A stretch of DNA of 64,000 nucleotides from Casuarius casuarius (GCA_003342895.1 PTFA01000011.1:826629-890628), one strand, 5' to 3'; shown: positions 1 to 13,479, counted from the stretch's first letter. Notes: a model not told the origin generated them from the sequence alone. Translations and numbers: made by a program.

Positions 1-1560
1 GGTTTTAACCAGAAAAAGTTAATCACAGCATCTAAACCCTATGCATACAAAAAGAGAGAAGAGGGGAGAGTATGATGAAAGAGCAGAAACTTCTCAAAAA
101 TTGATGCTTATTTTTATAGTTCATAGCTGTATTCATTACATTAAAGATATTGATGTCATCACTAAGATCGCCTTCNGTCTATGCATCATACTTTCTTTGT
201 ATATTGACAGGGAAACCTAATTGAGCAGACATTAGAGGAAAGCATTAAAAGTGGAAGAAAGAGGAACTCTATTGTATGTGGCATGATTCACAAGGGCTCT
301 TTGCCAATCATTAATCTCTAGCGTGTCGGCAAGAGTACATCCATAATTAAACATGGACGTGATACAGTAATGCCAAAATGACATTGCTCCTGTGCAACCT
401 AAGAACCAAAAATACTTACTTTGTTTTAATTCTGCTTGCTGTCCCTTACTATCTAGATGCCTATCCCAAGAGAAAAGTGAATTTTGCAGCTATCTTGATA
501 AATCTCTTCCTAAATAATGCTTTTGCAATCACCTGCTATGTGTAACTACTTGAGTTCCTGGCTTCAGGAATAAAAATGCTATTTTCCTCCCACGTGATCT
601 GTAACAGATCAAAAGGTTCTGTGTTAGGCATTTCTGCAAAACTCACTCATATTGGTGGGTTGAAAATGAGGATACCAGGATTCATAATGAATTTTAATGA
701 CCACTTTATATCTTGGTTCTAAAGAATTTCAAGGTCTTCTCATCATATCTCCTCAAGGTTTAGTTGCACAGATTTTTTTTGTGGTGAAATTTGAGCAGAT
801 GGTGATGGATTGCCAAAGGGTCTCTGTCCTACACCTTCCACCTCTCTTGTCATTGTCAGAAATGATTGCAAACAAGATATCTTTACTTAGCCAAATTAAT
901 GTCTGTATTTGGGCAAGCATGTTTTAAAATGCCTTTAGAAATGTTTTAAAACTAACTCTTGGTGGGGGGGGGGAGGGACTCCCAAACACCTTGCGCTCGC
1001 TAGCTGCACACAATCTATTTGATGGTAGCTGTACGTGAACTACAGCTAAAACACATTTTCAACGTTTATGGTACATGAATTGTGAAAATGTAATTTTCTG
1101 TTCTCATCAGTTTCTTCAGAAATAGGACATCTGTATTAGCTGTTCTTCTGCTTTTTGTCTTCATTTAGGTAAACGCTTTTACTCTGTTTTGCTGTGTATT
1201 TTAATGACTGTCTGCTGTGACGGTTTTTTGTGTGTGCTCCATTTAGAAACCGGGAGGAATATTGCACTGTTCCCCTTTACAGCACGAGAGAGCTGCAGGT
1301 GACAGCGCGCAAATTCTCTGTGGTCACTGAATAGCTGGATTAGTGATGGTCTTGGTTAGGGAACCAGAGGCTTCAAAACTGCGTGTTTAATAAAACTTGC
1401 TTAACCAAGATAAAATACTTTAATACCTAAACCTCACAGGGAACATATAGCGAAGCCGCAGACACTGGGTTTCTTTAGGGAGGTGGTAAAAATCAGTACG
1501 TTTGCCAGGCCTTAGCTGCTCAGCTGAGAAGACGACACAACTTTTGCATGTTTGAGAGGG
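1..1560. other. AT-rich non-coding DNA, no gene seen
   Basis: Only short chance open frames occur on both strands. One unresolved base lies at 176. A G-rich stretch at 961-977 (ten G in a row, then GGG) is the only low-complexity feature. I see no splice-bounded open frame, no RNA gene and no recognisable repeat. Confidence 0.6.
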
Positions 1561-1579
1561 AAACAAAAAGGAAATGGAA

Positions 1580-1880
1580 ACAGCGCCACTCTGCGTGTGC
1601 CCTTTGGGGAATGCAGCCCCCCGGCTACCCCGTCGCGGGATGTGTCTGGAGCTCCCCGGCAGGGTTAAGGGGCAAAAAGCCCCCGCCAAAGCCCCTTTCT
1701 CGGTGGCATGCGCCCACCCGGAGGCTTCCCGAGGGACAGGTCGCTCCCCTGCAGCTGCCCTGGCGTTTCTGGCACTGCGCAGCGGCGCTCGCCCCCTCTC
1801 TGGGCTCGCGAGAGCGGGCTTGCCGCGGCGCGAGCTGTCCGGGAGCCTGGCAAGGCGCTCTGCCGCGGCGTGGGGAGGAA
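1580..1880. promoter_or_regulatory. Isolated CpG island
   Basis: I count about 30 CpG dinucleotides in these 300 bases, which are strongly GC-rich, while the flanks on both sides are AT-rich and nearly CpG-free. Vertebrate CpG islands usually mark promoters or, in gene deserts, 'orphan' islands at developmental enhancers. No obvious first exon follows on either strand. Overlapping open frames here, up to 169 codons on the - strand, are explained by the low stop-codon density of GC-rich DNA and have no protein-like features. An octamer-like ATTAGCAT lies just outside the island at about 1,889. Promoter versus enhancer cannot be decided from sequence. Confidence 0.6.
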
Positions 1881-4039
1881 GGGGCCCATTAGCATACAGT
1901 TGCTCTTTGTGCGCAGGGAAGAAGCACAATGACCCTTTTTCAGACCCTGCACCGCTCGAGCTCTGAGACCGGGGGGCTTACTCTGCCATTTATTTGCCTG
2001 AATAATTACTATTATTAATAATGGGAATAACATCCTAGGTGACTAGGTTACCACGCTGGTCGTATGGGATTTGCGCAGACCGCTCCTATGGCTCGTTTAG
2101 TTGCAAGATTTCACACTCCGAGAGTCTTCTCACACTCGGTAGGAGCTGGCAGAGCTATGCAAAGCCCTGTTGCAGGCAAACAGGAGTGGGGCAAACGTAT
2201 GTGTGGGGCATATTTTTTTTAGACAGGGGCCCAGCCTTTTAAGGAACCAGAGCTGATGTTTGTATAGATGTTTGATACCATGCCAGCAGAATTTCACCTG
2301 ATTTTTTCTTTTTCTTTTTATTTTTTTTTTAAATACTGTTGTTCTTAAAGCTGTTCCATGAATGGTTATCAATGCAGGCTGAATCTTCCAGTTAGAAAAA
2401 CTAACCTTCAACTATACACTGACAAGAATATGCTTTGAAGCTTCTTTCCAAAGAGATATTTTCTTTAATAGTTTTTTATACATGTATAAAATTTTGTAAC
2501 AGTTCCACAACGTTGAAGGATTTTGGAGCTGTCCAGCTGATTAAAGCATTCTCTTCGTCTAATTGTGTTTTAGATTGGGGCAGAAATGTTTTATTTTAAA
2601 AGTAAATGTACACACATTGTTTGGATAATTTGACTCTGTATCTGCTCTTTTCAGTTCCTGCAAATATTTACATAAATCTTAATGCTTTCCTGTTCACTGT
2701 AAGACTTTATTGGTTTCCTAATCCTGATTGCATCTCTTTCACCCTCTTAAATCTTCCAGTTCAGTGTACAGAAACAGAGATGGGAAGGCAAACACTGCAT
2801 GTTTCAGATAAATTTTTGTTTTGCTTTGGCTAAAACAAAAGAAAATCAATGGCTAATGTTTATTAGTTTTATATAGAAACCACTTTAGAGATATTTGAAT
2901 CAAAAGGCCCAGTTAAACCTTTTCCTTTTAATTCTGTATTATGTTAGTTTTAGGGTATGACAGAGCTGTGCTGGCGGCAAACCAACTATCTTTCACTACA
3001 TGACAATTGTTTATTGTAGCATTCAAGCTCTTCCACAATGCAACTGTCATGAGAGTATTTTGATTGTAGGGTGTGAGTCTAGTTTCAGAAATTGCCAAGG
3101 TGGCATGGATTGCGCTTCGTCCCTTGCAGAGTTAGGGTACCTTGTTTTATTTATTTATTTATTTATTTATTTTCAGTTGTATAAAGTACCCAAGTAGTTT
3201 GAGCAGGTGCTTACAGTAGTGATAAAAGTAGATACACTACTTTTATAATCTCCGCAAAGAATCCCCTTAGTGTGCCTTGATATCCATTCCAGCTCTCTTA
3301 ACTAATTAAGCCGTATGAATACTGTTCTTAAAACCAGAGATCTTATCTCTTTCCGAGGATAGAGAAGGAGTGACAGAGGTGCAAAGACTATCACTTTATG
3401 AAATCCTCTTTAAAAATGGTCTTTGCGTGGTGTGTTTTTTTTTTTTTAATTTAAGTATTTTTCTAAATCGGAGGGAGTCTTTGGGATGTTGGGTGCCAAT
3501 GAGTTGGTTCCAGGAGCTTTGTGAAATTATGTTCGAAAGAGCTTGAAGTAAATTGAAACGTGTCAGTCTTTAATTATGATGTAACTAGTCATGCTACTGC
3601 AGGACTCTTATAAAGCACAGCACTTCAGTTTTTATGTAGTAACGAGCAGTATAATTTTTAAATAAATGTCTTGGTGTGGGGTTTTTTTGTTGGTTGGTTG
3701 GTTTTTTGTCCACTTGAATTTCAAATAGGACTTAATTCACATCACTATTACATGAGTAAGCGGCAGGTGTTAATGCATCTGGTGCCCCGAGAGAGCCAGA
3801 ATACAGAGGTTTTGCTCTGTTCCTGGTCAGAAACGTGCACAGTAGATAAAGCCTGTGTCAGGAAGGAATGTGTCTCAAGTTCAGGAAAACACGTGTGATC
3901 GAGTGGGTGAGAAACTAGAGCAGAAGACGTGCCGCTTGGTCACCTTCCAGACTGGTGCTATGGCTCAAACAGGGACACAGGAACACTGACTTAATTGTTC
4001 GGTTGCTTTTGCTACTCCCAGGGTAGGGATCTGTGCTGT
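1881..4039. other. Mostly AT-rich non-coding DNA
   Basis: No gene is supported. From about 2,040 to 2,190 there are several CpGs in otherwise AT-rich DNA and an X-box-like GGTTACCACG at about 2,046; this could be a small regulatory block but the evidence is weak. T-runs occur at about 2,210 and 2,320, and a (GGTT)n run at about 3,690-3,704. The rest shows nothing I can name. Confidence 0.4.
3145..3173 (+). repeat. (TTTA)n microsatellite
   Basis: About six to seven copies of TTTA run without interruption and are followed by TTTCAG. Confidence 0.85.
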
Positions 4040-4580
4040 GTAATTGCTAACAAAGGTCCTCTAAGCACCTGCGATTTATCTCAGTGTTTTCCCATTTAAA
4101 AACATTAAAATGGATCCCACATTTTCTGTTGTCCTTTAAGGACCGAAGAGCCCGTGCCCTATCTGACACATGCATTAACCCTCTGAGTCAAAAGTTATCA
4201 TGCATCGGGTGATCCACCATAACTCACTTTGTGCATGTTTGTGACTTGCAGGCTATACGGATGCATTTATAGCAAGGTTAGTCTGCAATCAAAAAGAGGA
4301 TTAAGTGAATTTGACCTATCTCATCTTTGCTGCAATCTTAAAGACATACTTGTGGTTTGTTCCTGGGGATCAGCTGGTGCTTAGCACCTTTGGGGTGCAT
4401 TAAAGCCCTTGGCCAGGCCTGCCAAGGTGCACAAGGTCTGAGCTGGAGCCCAGCTGGATGTAAGCTGGAAACTCCCCCTTGACAACGGCCTGGAGCCTGC
4501 AAGTGCCCTTGAAAAATCTCGATTTCTTGTCAATGAGAGCGTGTGCCCATTTTCTCTGCTAATTTAGAGAAGAGATTAGC
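4040..4580. promoter_or_regulatory. Candidate regulatory block
   Basis: The block is mixed-composition DNA without simple repeats and with scattered CpGs and repeated factor-like cores. These include TTATCT (GATA reverse), TGACTTGCAGG, GGATTA (bicoid/OTX-type core, about 4,299) and several ATTA/TAAT cores. Such non-repetitive, motif-rich DNA in a gene desert is typical of conserved non-coding elements, but conservation cannot be seen from one genome. It has no coding potential. Confidence 0.25.
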
Positions 4581-6639
4581 TCGTTTCGGTCTAACTTAGA
4601 GTGGATTAGTTTTACTATGATAAAGCTTCATTTGGTAGTACTTTTCTTTCTTGGAACTGGAAAAGACTTTAAAATTTCTGGGTTTGGATTTTCTTCATGT
4701 CATGGCTGATCTAGTGCATGGATGTAATGGAAAAATGAATCCTTTCTCTATTATTACCAATTTTAACTGAGTGCTCCAGAGCTTTTGTAGTTTAGGAAGC
4801 AGGAGAAAGACATTCAGTGATCATTCAGTGTTAATCACCTACTTCTGTACATTCATGGTTGCCTTCTACTTTAGTCATATAGTTTACCCAGAATACCAAG
4901 ACATTTCTGTCCAAATTTCTTACTTCTCAAGATCTGTATACCACCTGACTTCTGCATGTCATAATTAGATTATTTCAAAAAGTGCAATAAAAGTACTATC
5001 TTTTAACTTCCATCATCTGTATCTTCAGAAATATCGATACTTTTTTTAAAAAAAAATCAAGTTTTGAATAACTTTATCCTAGCAGATATATGCATGGGCT
5101 CACTGTGGCTAACAGTATCTTTTAAGGATTAAATGGCTTACCCATTACTCACATTAGCAGAGCTCCTGTAAGAGGAACACAGCTGACATGATTCCAACTT
5201 GGCCGGTTTTTAATTTGGAGGAATGTTCGGAACAGTAGGAAAAATAATAGCATGGAAGACACATGACTGATGATTCTTGTTTGTATTATGAAGCTTTTAG
5301 TATTTGTTATTTACATTACTTTTGTGGAGGCAGAGAGCCATTTGTGACGCAATATGACAAAGTGCCACTGATTTCAACAGCGTATGACAGCACAAACAAG
5401 TGGAGGACTGATCTGATGTTTTTCAGTTGTGCTAGAGCTAACAAGTGCTCCTAGAGTTTTCCCTAGGGAAAAGTGTCCTTTTGTGAAACATCGTTATTTT
5501 AATCCTTGGATGCACCTCTGTCTCTTGATGAGTACCAGAAGTCACACATTCTTCCACTGTATATACAGCTTTTCTGGGTGCCATTTGTTTCTGAAAAAAG
5601 AAGGGTGGCAACAAATATTATGGTATTCTATTGGTGGCAGTTATTGCTCTTGCGCTTATCTCATCTTGAATGATAACAACTGATTTTTGCTTTGGAAAAT
5701 GAGAAATCCTAGACTTTTACTGCATTTCGTTCTTGATTCTTAAAAGATCCTTACAATCCCCTTCCCTACCACTCCCCCCTTGAAACCAATACTTTTTCAT
5801 GAAAAACTCCGCTGATATTTTCAAAAACAGAAGTGTGTTTCTAACTGTTGTGTTTTGTGCAGGAGTCTCAAAAACCTGAGTGAGCACAAGCACGCATGCA
5901 CATAAGCACACACCAGATTTAGAAAATTAGGAAACAAACATCGATAATTTTTATGCCAATGTCACAATTTCAAATGGCTCTTTCTAAATTATTTTAGATA
6001 CACGGTGTTCCTCTTCTGCAAAATTTTCTTGCAGAAGCAATGTTTGGTTGTACTAATTACTTGATAGAATTCTTTTAAGCTGCCTTTAGCGTGAAGGTTT
6101 TATTAGTAGGTGAGTCATTTCGCTTTCAAAACCCAATTTATGAGCAAGACGTGTAACTGTTTTTCTGCTTTACCTTTTATTACTTTTCTGCAAATAGCAA
6201 GAAATGGTATAGGAAAACTTTCTGTGTGTGTATTGAACTGATGAAGAGTGAATCTATCTCAATACCCTGATGAGATCATATTGATGTAACAGGGAAAGGA
6301 ACAAAAAGGTTTTGATTCTATTTAAAGGAAAAAAAGAATCAAAAAGTAAACAAATGATCACAATAAATATATGTTTTACAATATTCTGCAAAATAGTGTC
6401 TGATGTTCCTGAAGTTAAGGTTCTTTCATTTCACCAGTTCTCTCACATTTTGCATGGTACCGTAGCTGAAAAACATTCTTTTGTTAATGTAACCTCAATG
6501 CTAAAGTAAACCGTGCCACAAAGCCCTCAGTTTTACTGTAGCTCAGGCAACAAACCCAGAACACACTAGCACTGATTTACCGTGGTTCTAATCAGCATTT
6601 CGCACATGGAAAACTCACCATGTGTTTCAGAACCCTTTG
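4581..6639. other. AT-rich non-coding DNA, nothing recognised
   Basis: Short chance open frames only, the largest 84 codons. No repeats, RNA genes or splice-bounded frames were identified. Confidence 0.5.
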
Positions 6640-7520
6640 ACACTCATCTCTTTCTAATACAAGTGCCTGTTTCTCCCTCTGCTGGTTTCAGAATAAACGC
6701 CTTGTCAAAAAAAGAATTAGATTTTGACAGCTTTTTTCCTATGGTTAATTGAGGTGATAGATACACTTGACATTTATCTCGGCGCAGAAAAGAAGATTAA
6801 GACATATTTTTCTACATGCATTCTCTGTATTAGAGGAGGTCACTTTCCAGGGTCTTTTTAATATGCCTGTGCAATTAATAGTGGTGATAATTCCGCTCCA
6901 TATCACAGCGTCTTTAAAGTTCTCTTTCAAATTGACAGATAAAACTCTCCCTTCTGTAGATAGGGCTTGAATTAGACTAATCTTTTTCAAGTTTGCCCTC
7001 CAGGCCTTCCCCCTCACAGTCCTGAAAATTAATACTGTCTGAAAAATACAAAAGATAGCGTGCTAACTCACTCGGTTCAAAGCAGATGGAAAAAAAGTCA
7101 TATTTCAGATTCCTTTAATTATTCCCACTAAATTTTTGAGGGCGTCCCCCTAAATTGTTACTTTTACAGTAATGCAATTTGAATGTTCTACATCTTAAAT
7201 GTCCGATCACGTTGTTCAGCCGTTTCTGTTCCTTGTTGTAATGCAGAGTGACTCCCTTGATTTGCACAGAAGTTACAGGATGAATGTAAAGTTTAGATGC
7301 CCTAGCTTATGTAATGTAGTTATATAATAATAATTTACAAAGTACAATTAATTAACGCATTTCAGGAGAGTGCTGATTAATTCATACAGTTAAACCCTCT
7401 TAAGCAGAATTATTAAAGGATCAAAGCCTACTTATCACCCTTTCATATCCACAAAAAGAGTGCAAGTATTCAAAGTCCACAATTCACACCCCCATACAAT
7501 TTTGGATTAAGCACTGCTAG
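6640..7520. promoter_or_regulatory. Candidate enhancer block rich in homeodomain and GATA cores
   Basis: Nearly 900 bases of AT-rich DNA are free of simple repeats and dense in short factor-like cores. GTTAATTG is near 6,745 and an NKX2-type CACTTGA is at 6,764-6,770. TTATCT is at about 6,774, GCAATTAATAG at about 6,870 and a TTAATTAA cluster at about 7,347. ATTA cores recur throughout, and isolated CpGs survive (for example 6,781). The combination suggests constrained sequence rather than drifting intergenic DNA. Open frames here (67 and 90 codons) look like chance. Confidence 0.35.
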
Positions 7521-10500
7521 ACATGCTTCCTAGGTAGCATTACTATTTTAAGCTTGATATCTACCAGAAATTTGCTACACAGAGGTAGAATTGTGTCTTT
7601 CAAATATCTATTTATTCTAGACTTGGTGACATTTTCTAATATCTGCATTAATTATTTGGTTTTGACATTGATAATTTTTCCCCCTTACGATCTCTTTTCC
7701 TGTTTCAAAAATTGTGTTTTCTGTATGCTGATGTGTTCAGGGGCCTGAATAAGTGAACAAGCTAAATGGGTTCTTACTGCCAAAAAGCTACCTTTGGATG
7801 ATGGATGAAACTAGCTAGGCTGGTCTGCGCTGAGGCTGAAGAGCCTAATCCTGTAACTAATAAGCTTCTGCAAATCTTGAAACTGTGGTCTTGTGAATGC
7901 TTTCAAGGTGTCTGTTTTGAAGAGTTAGTACTACACTAATTTTATCCTTCCAAAGTTATTTTGAGAAATACTGCTTGGACTACATCACTGTGCGAACATG
8001 CTTTCAAAATTCATCTCAGTTTGGAAGAAAAAAAGCCATAGCCCTGAGTGCATTTTTTTGCTTTTTGAAATTAAAAAAAAAAAAAAAGTCATAAACAGTT
8101 ATTAAAAATCCAAAGGAGGAGAAAGCCTTTGATTGATTGCTTACCTAATAAAAGAGCAGGCTTCTAAAAAAAATTTCTTTAAAATGCAAGAAATTATTTT
8201 TACTGGTATGTCGTCATCAGATGTTTGTCAGATTTCCTTCCTGATTCATAAGGTCAAGGCTGGAAGATGGCTACAGAGGACCAAGAGCTGCAGGGATGGA
8301 GAGGAAAGGCAGAGAGGTATTTTGTTTACCTCTTTTGAAAACACTGCTGTACAGAGGAAGAATAGATAATATTTTGGATATACTGCCAATTTGTTATCTA
8401 CTCAGCCTATGCAAACCTTCTGGAGGAGATGGTACAGCCTAAGGTACCATGTTAAGCCAACTAAAATATTGAGCATTAGGTTATAGAGGGTAAATGTGGT
8501 AATGCCCTTACAGATTGGAGCATGTGTACCTTGGAAGAGTTGCATAAATCCCAAATATTCCTAACGTTTCTTCATGAAAAACTTGCTGTGTCTTCAAATG
8601 TTTGGTGATACTAATGATCAAGTTTCTTGTGAGAGGTGTTTGAAGAATGAAATGTTCAGTATGGATATGATGTCACCCCATTTTTTAAATGTTTTACTTC
8701 TGGAAAATAGCTTCATTTCTCTTCATTGAATATTTGTAAGTGTTGACTTGGACCCTGGATCTAAGTGTGTGCATGGTTGGTTCAGAGAAAAACAGACATG
8801 GGCCAAAGTCCTATCGATGTGAAAAGTATTTAAGTATTTATCTAGGGATTTTTATCGTATGTTTTTTGGTTGAGACCTGTTTTGCTCTAAGTTGTGATTC
8901 TGCTAGCACTTCTACAAATATACTGACTGCTGCCATTGTGGGTTGTGTATCCATTTCATGTCTCCACTTCAAAGTACCTTTGTAAGTGTGAAACCAGGTC
9001 GTTGTCTAGGTCACTGCAGCCAGCACAACAGTCAGTGCTGGGAAGCCTGGGTCCTAAGGTTTTTCTTGCTAAACACAATCGTTTTCCTCTGTAGGTCTGT
9101 CAGCACAAAATGCTTCTTGATAAGCAGTTCCTGACTAACTTGGTGTCCTAAGACCCTTATTCCTCAACAAGAGTGCTTGTGTGTATTTTAGTTTAATCCA
9201 GCAATTAAGTTACATTCTCTATATAGATTTTTTTTTTTTTTGAAAGAAGAAATACTAATACAAGGAGTTAAGAAAAGTATGTGCATGTGAAATTCTCACT
9301 CTTTTTAAAGTGTTAACTTTTGAGTGTATGCAGGCCTAATTCATAGAGATCAGATCCTTCCCCCCCACCCCCCAGTAGATGCTCATCCATCTCATGCTCA
9401 GGAACAAATTAGTGGGACTTCGATGCATGGCTGCTGGCTGGTGTTTCCATAGAAATGGAAATTTAAATTAAGGGGTTAATATGTGAAGATCTTGAACATA
9501 GATGTGGAAAAAAAAAAATTGCAGGTTACTTCCATGAAAGGAAATGGGCAAAACTGACATAGCTCTTCAGGCCTTCGGCTGGCAGACGAGAAACAGTCAG
9601 CAGCAAACCCCAGATCTCAGTTCGAGGTGCTATTTGCTGCCTGCCTACTGCAGCCTGAAAATGAAAGTTTCATTATAAAACTAGGGTTCTATTTTTGCTT
9701 CTTTTTCAGATAAATTTAGCATTTTTTTAGTCAATGCAATGTGCATGTTTTTCTGCAGAAACATTTATTTATATTATAGGTATCTCTCCTGTATATTTTA
9801 GTTAGGTTGTGCATCTGAGCTTCTATAGTGGCTGAAAACCTCTGGGATTTCCTTTCCTAGTTTGTCAAATAAGGCAGCTAATTGATTGAGAAAGGCTATA
9901 GGGGCCATATTGTATTAGTCGTACCAGACTTCAGATACAGCAGGAGATCTTTCTGTAAAGTGTTGACTTGCCAATGTGCCTGAAGACAGGAACAGCGGGA
10001 ATACGGAGGGACCCAAGGGGAGTACTAAGGCACTACGGCCTCTTGGCAGTCTCTCTGTAACCTGTGAAACCATTCACTGTGGTTTTTGAGTATCTGCGAG
10101 GTTTTCTCTCTCACTCTAGAGATTCTAGACTAAGTTCTACCCTTATTCATATCAAAAAACTCTTCCTACTGTCTCTCTTGCTATATAATAAGCAATATGC
10201 CAGTTTATTTCTGAGCTACATTTGGATTTTGGGAACATGAAGAAGATGCCATGCTGCTGAACTGTTTCTTTAAATCCAAGTGATCTGTCCTTACCATTTC
10301 AGCAAACTGACCAGCTTAAAAATGAGGGAATCTCCTGTGCTATCCTAAGGAGAACAAGTCAAAGTTCTGAACTACATTGGGGTCGAACTTGATTCAAAGT
10401 TAATGAAGCTAGTGAGAAAGAAGTATGTATTGCAGGAAATTCACCTTTACTCTGTTTAATCGATATGACTCTCACCAGCCCCCCACGAGTTCACTAAGGC

Positions 10501-11952
10501 TTTACAGAAAATTTTCTCATTTCCAAATACCTTAGTGTTACACAACTGAGCAGGTTGCTACATTGTCCAGGAATATTTTTGGTACCATGCCCTATCAGTT
10601 GTAGTTGATTATCTTCTAATGTGACTATTTATTTATGCCCTAGTGATCTTCAGGTTCCATAAATGCTGCATTATCTGGGTTTTTAATGTAACCATCTGCA
10701 TGCCCCAAATCAGTATGAAGTAGTATCAGCCGATGGGTAGCTGATGCATGTAGTCCTTGCGTATTGAGAGTAGTTCAGCTGCAGGCAGATTGAATCTCCT
10801 ATATGTTTGTGGTAGTTCACAATTCTTGTGTGGGAGAACAAATATTTTAAAAAAATCGTTCTTCATGTGTTTTTCAATGATGTGCTTTAAATGCAATATG
10901 AACATGCAACAGATACATGTCCTGTTCTTTTGAACTCTTCCACCCAACAGTGTATACCTCATTAATAGATTTGTTCCCTTCCTGTCTTTTCCTCTCCCAC
11001 TGCCAGGCAAAGAGACGTTTCTGTTTTTCATCTTGTTCCTCCACTAGGCAAAGCTGGAACAGAGAGTCCTTGTGTTCCTTGCTCACTGTGGGATTGGTCT
11101 ATCACATCAAAATCAGATGGGTGCTTTGCACTTAGTGATTTAATGTTAATTTTAGAGCTTTTGATGATGGTTTATGTCTGTCCTTTAAGAGCTAGCTTGT
11201 TCTGACTGATGTGGAGGCTACAGATATACCATGTTTTTTCAAAGGGAAACCAAATTTCAAATGAGTTGCATCTGGATGTATATTACCTGGAGAGGTCAAT
11301 AGCTGCCTCTTGAAACTCTGGAGAAGCTGGAATTCTGCAACGTTTATTATTGAAGTCCTAGCTTCTTTGGTCACGGTCCTGAGGTAACCATTTTTAGTTA
11401 ATAAAGCCTCAGGCCATCTAGATAATAATCTAGGAGTCCCCACTTCTTTCTTAAAAAAAAAAAAATAATAATAAAAATAAAAAAAATAAATCCATAGATT
11501 AACAAGAAGTATTATATTCGGGAGCAGGAAATGTCTATCTCAGAGTCCATTTGAGGCCTGTTAACCTGCCTGAAGACCATTCTTGACATAACTTTAAAAT
11601 CATCTGGTAACAATGTGTCTGGTATCAAGGATCTAGTACTAAATATCTTAGGTGTCACTATTCCCAAAGTATAGGCTAGGTTTTTAAGATATTCACAACT
11701 ATTTTTCTCTTCATGATCAAATTATGGAGCTTTTCAATAATGATTTTATGCCTGTCATTACTTTACATGCCTCTATGCCTTAATAAACAAGAAATATGGT
11801 ATTGCAGTGCAAGTGATGCTGTGAGTGTTTAAGTAGAATGTACAAAATTTATCAGCTTCTGTTCCTCGATGAAAGTGTGCTACTACTATTTATGTTTTCC
11901 TAAAGACAAAAATAAATTGAGTTTGTGTTTGATAAACACACAGAGAAGGATT
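7521..11952. other. AT-rich non-coding DNA, nothing recognised
   Basis: Only scattered A/T runs (for example about 8,072-8,087 and 9,228-9,241) and a C-rich run at about 9,360-9,373. No supported gene, RNA gene or named repeat. Confidence 0.5.
11453..11491 (+). repeat. A-rich / (AAT)n low-complexity tract
   Basis: A run of thirteen A is followed by AATAAT and A-rich units. Confidence 0.85.
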
Positions 11953-11959
11953 GTAATGT

Positions 11960-12125
11960 GGCACCTGGAAACCAAGGCTCAGAGCTCTTCTACTGTATTA
12001 CTATGCATGCCCTTGGCCAAGTCATGTCAGTGCTTTATTCCTCAATTTACATTCAGAAGTGAGGTAATATTGCCTGTCTGCTTGGCAGAGTTCTGGCGTG
12101 TTAAGCATTTTTACACTCTGAGGTA
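11960..12125 (+). mobile_element. Ancient MIR/CORE-like SINE relic
   Basis: The order of features matches the conserved centre and 3' half of MIR-type SINEs. A CCTGG...CTCAGAGCTCT block is followed by the hallmark CCTTGGCCAAGTCA at about 12,011. A pyrimidine-rich CTCAATTTAC block follows, then GAGGTAATATTGCCTG, which corresponds to the usual purine-rich GATAATA-CCTACC segment. It is heavily diverged, so the family assignment is by pattern memory; such relics are shared by amniotes. Confidence 0.55.
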
Positions 12126-13479
12126 GAAGGTACTGTGTAAGAATAAGGATTACGTATTTTCTCGCAAAAACAGATGCACCATCTCTGTGGTGCTCTGTAA
12201 TCAATTCCTTGAAACACCTGTGAGAAGTATCTTTAACTTAATAAATGGCAAAACCAATGACAATAAAGGTAATTTTTTTTCAGCTCCTTTTGGAATTAAA
12301 TGGCCCTGAGTTTCAGAGCATCACATGTCTTTTACTCAGGGTTTAAAAAATACCTAACAGGTTACAAGGTGCCATTAGCATTTATTTTTTTGGTTAGCTT
12401 TAAAATCTGGGTGCTTCCATTTTCAGCCAAATGGGAGTCCATCCGCTCAAATTAGCATGTGCCTGTTGTGTCCCCTGACATCCAGCCACCTGTGCATGGT
12501 GGCACAGAGGATATGGCCACCTCAGCTGTGCTGTGTCAGAGAGATTTAAGGCTTCTTGGTGGGGAAGAGAAAATTCAACTTTTTTGCCTCTCCAACGAGG
12601 GCAAGATTACTCAATGTTTTGTTCTTTTCCTTATGGTGTCACAGCACAGTTGTGTGGTGGAGACGTTCCTGGGACTGTGGCTCGGGGTGCCCAGCCCGTG
12701 GGAGCTTTTTGGGGCAGTCAGAGATGACCCTGTGGTCCTGCTGCCTACCTGCCTGCCCAAGGCAGTGCCATGGGCATGGAGCAGGACACGTAAGGGTAGG
12801 GCTTTTTCTCCTCATAAACTACAGGTAATATCAGGTGGGACTTAGTTCTACTGAGGTGAAATAGGAACCAAATAATGTAGAAGGTTGGTACTTTAGCTTC
12901 CACTTTTCTGGAATGTGGCATCGGGGGGGGGGGGGAGATTTTCCCCCACCCCTCTCTCTGCCACGGAAGCCTGGTGGGTGTGTGTATGTTTGAGACGAAA
13001 AATCACAGGCTTGTTTTGGCAAAATGTTGCTGAGGTGTCCATATGAGTCTGTCCGTGTGGAAAAAATGGATGTTGAGGTCTCAAGCTGGCAGGTGTTCAT
13101 CTATCCATTAAAACTCCTTTTGTAGGAAAAATAAGGAAAGAATACATAGGGCCAAGTTTTAACTAGTCACCGCTGGTTAAAGCAGTAAGCTGTAGATGGA
13201 CGTAACATCTTTCAGCATTGACATAGACGCAGACATTCCTAAGGACCTTGTTTGTTTATTTTTTTACTGTGATTTATTTGCTGAGGGGAAAAATGGACCA
13301 AAACTAACTGTTATTTAGTACCTAATTCAGGAAATAATTTTAAAATGTAACAGTTATCTTTGCAAACAAAGCATTGCAATTTTTTTTTAAGTTGCTTTTC
13401 AAAATGAACTGAAATTGAAGGTTTAAACATAAAAAGAAATGAAGTGTTTCAGATCAAGTAAAATATTTCATTTTGTCCC
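12126..13479. other. Non-coding DNA with a G homopolymer
   Basis: The interval 12,450-12,840 is more GC-rich and carries overlapping open frames up to 128 codons in two frames, none resembling a known protein. A run of thirteen G lies at 12,923-12,935. Nothing else was recognised. Confidence 0.45.

Noticed and set aside
1420..1966. Overlapping open frames of up to 169 codons on both strands
   Set aside because: They coincide with the CpG island, where stop codons are rare. Frames are open on both strands at once and none shows a domain or splice support.
12459..12845. 128-codon plus-strand frame
   Set aside because: Two overlapping frames are open in the same GC-richer stretch; no splice borders or recognisable residues.
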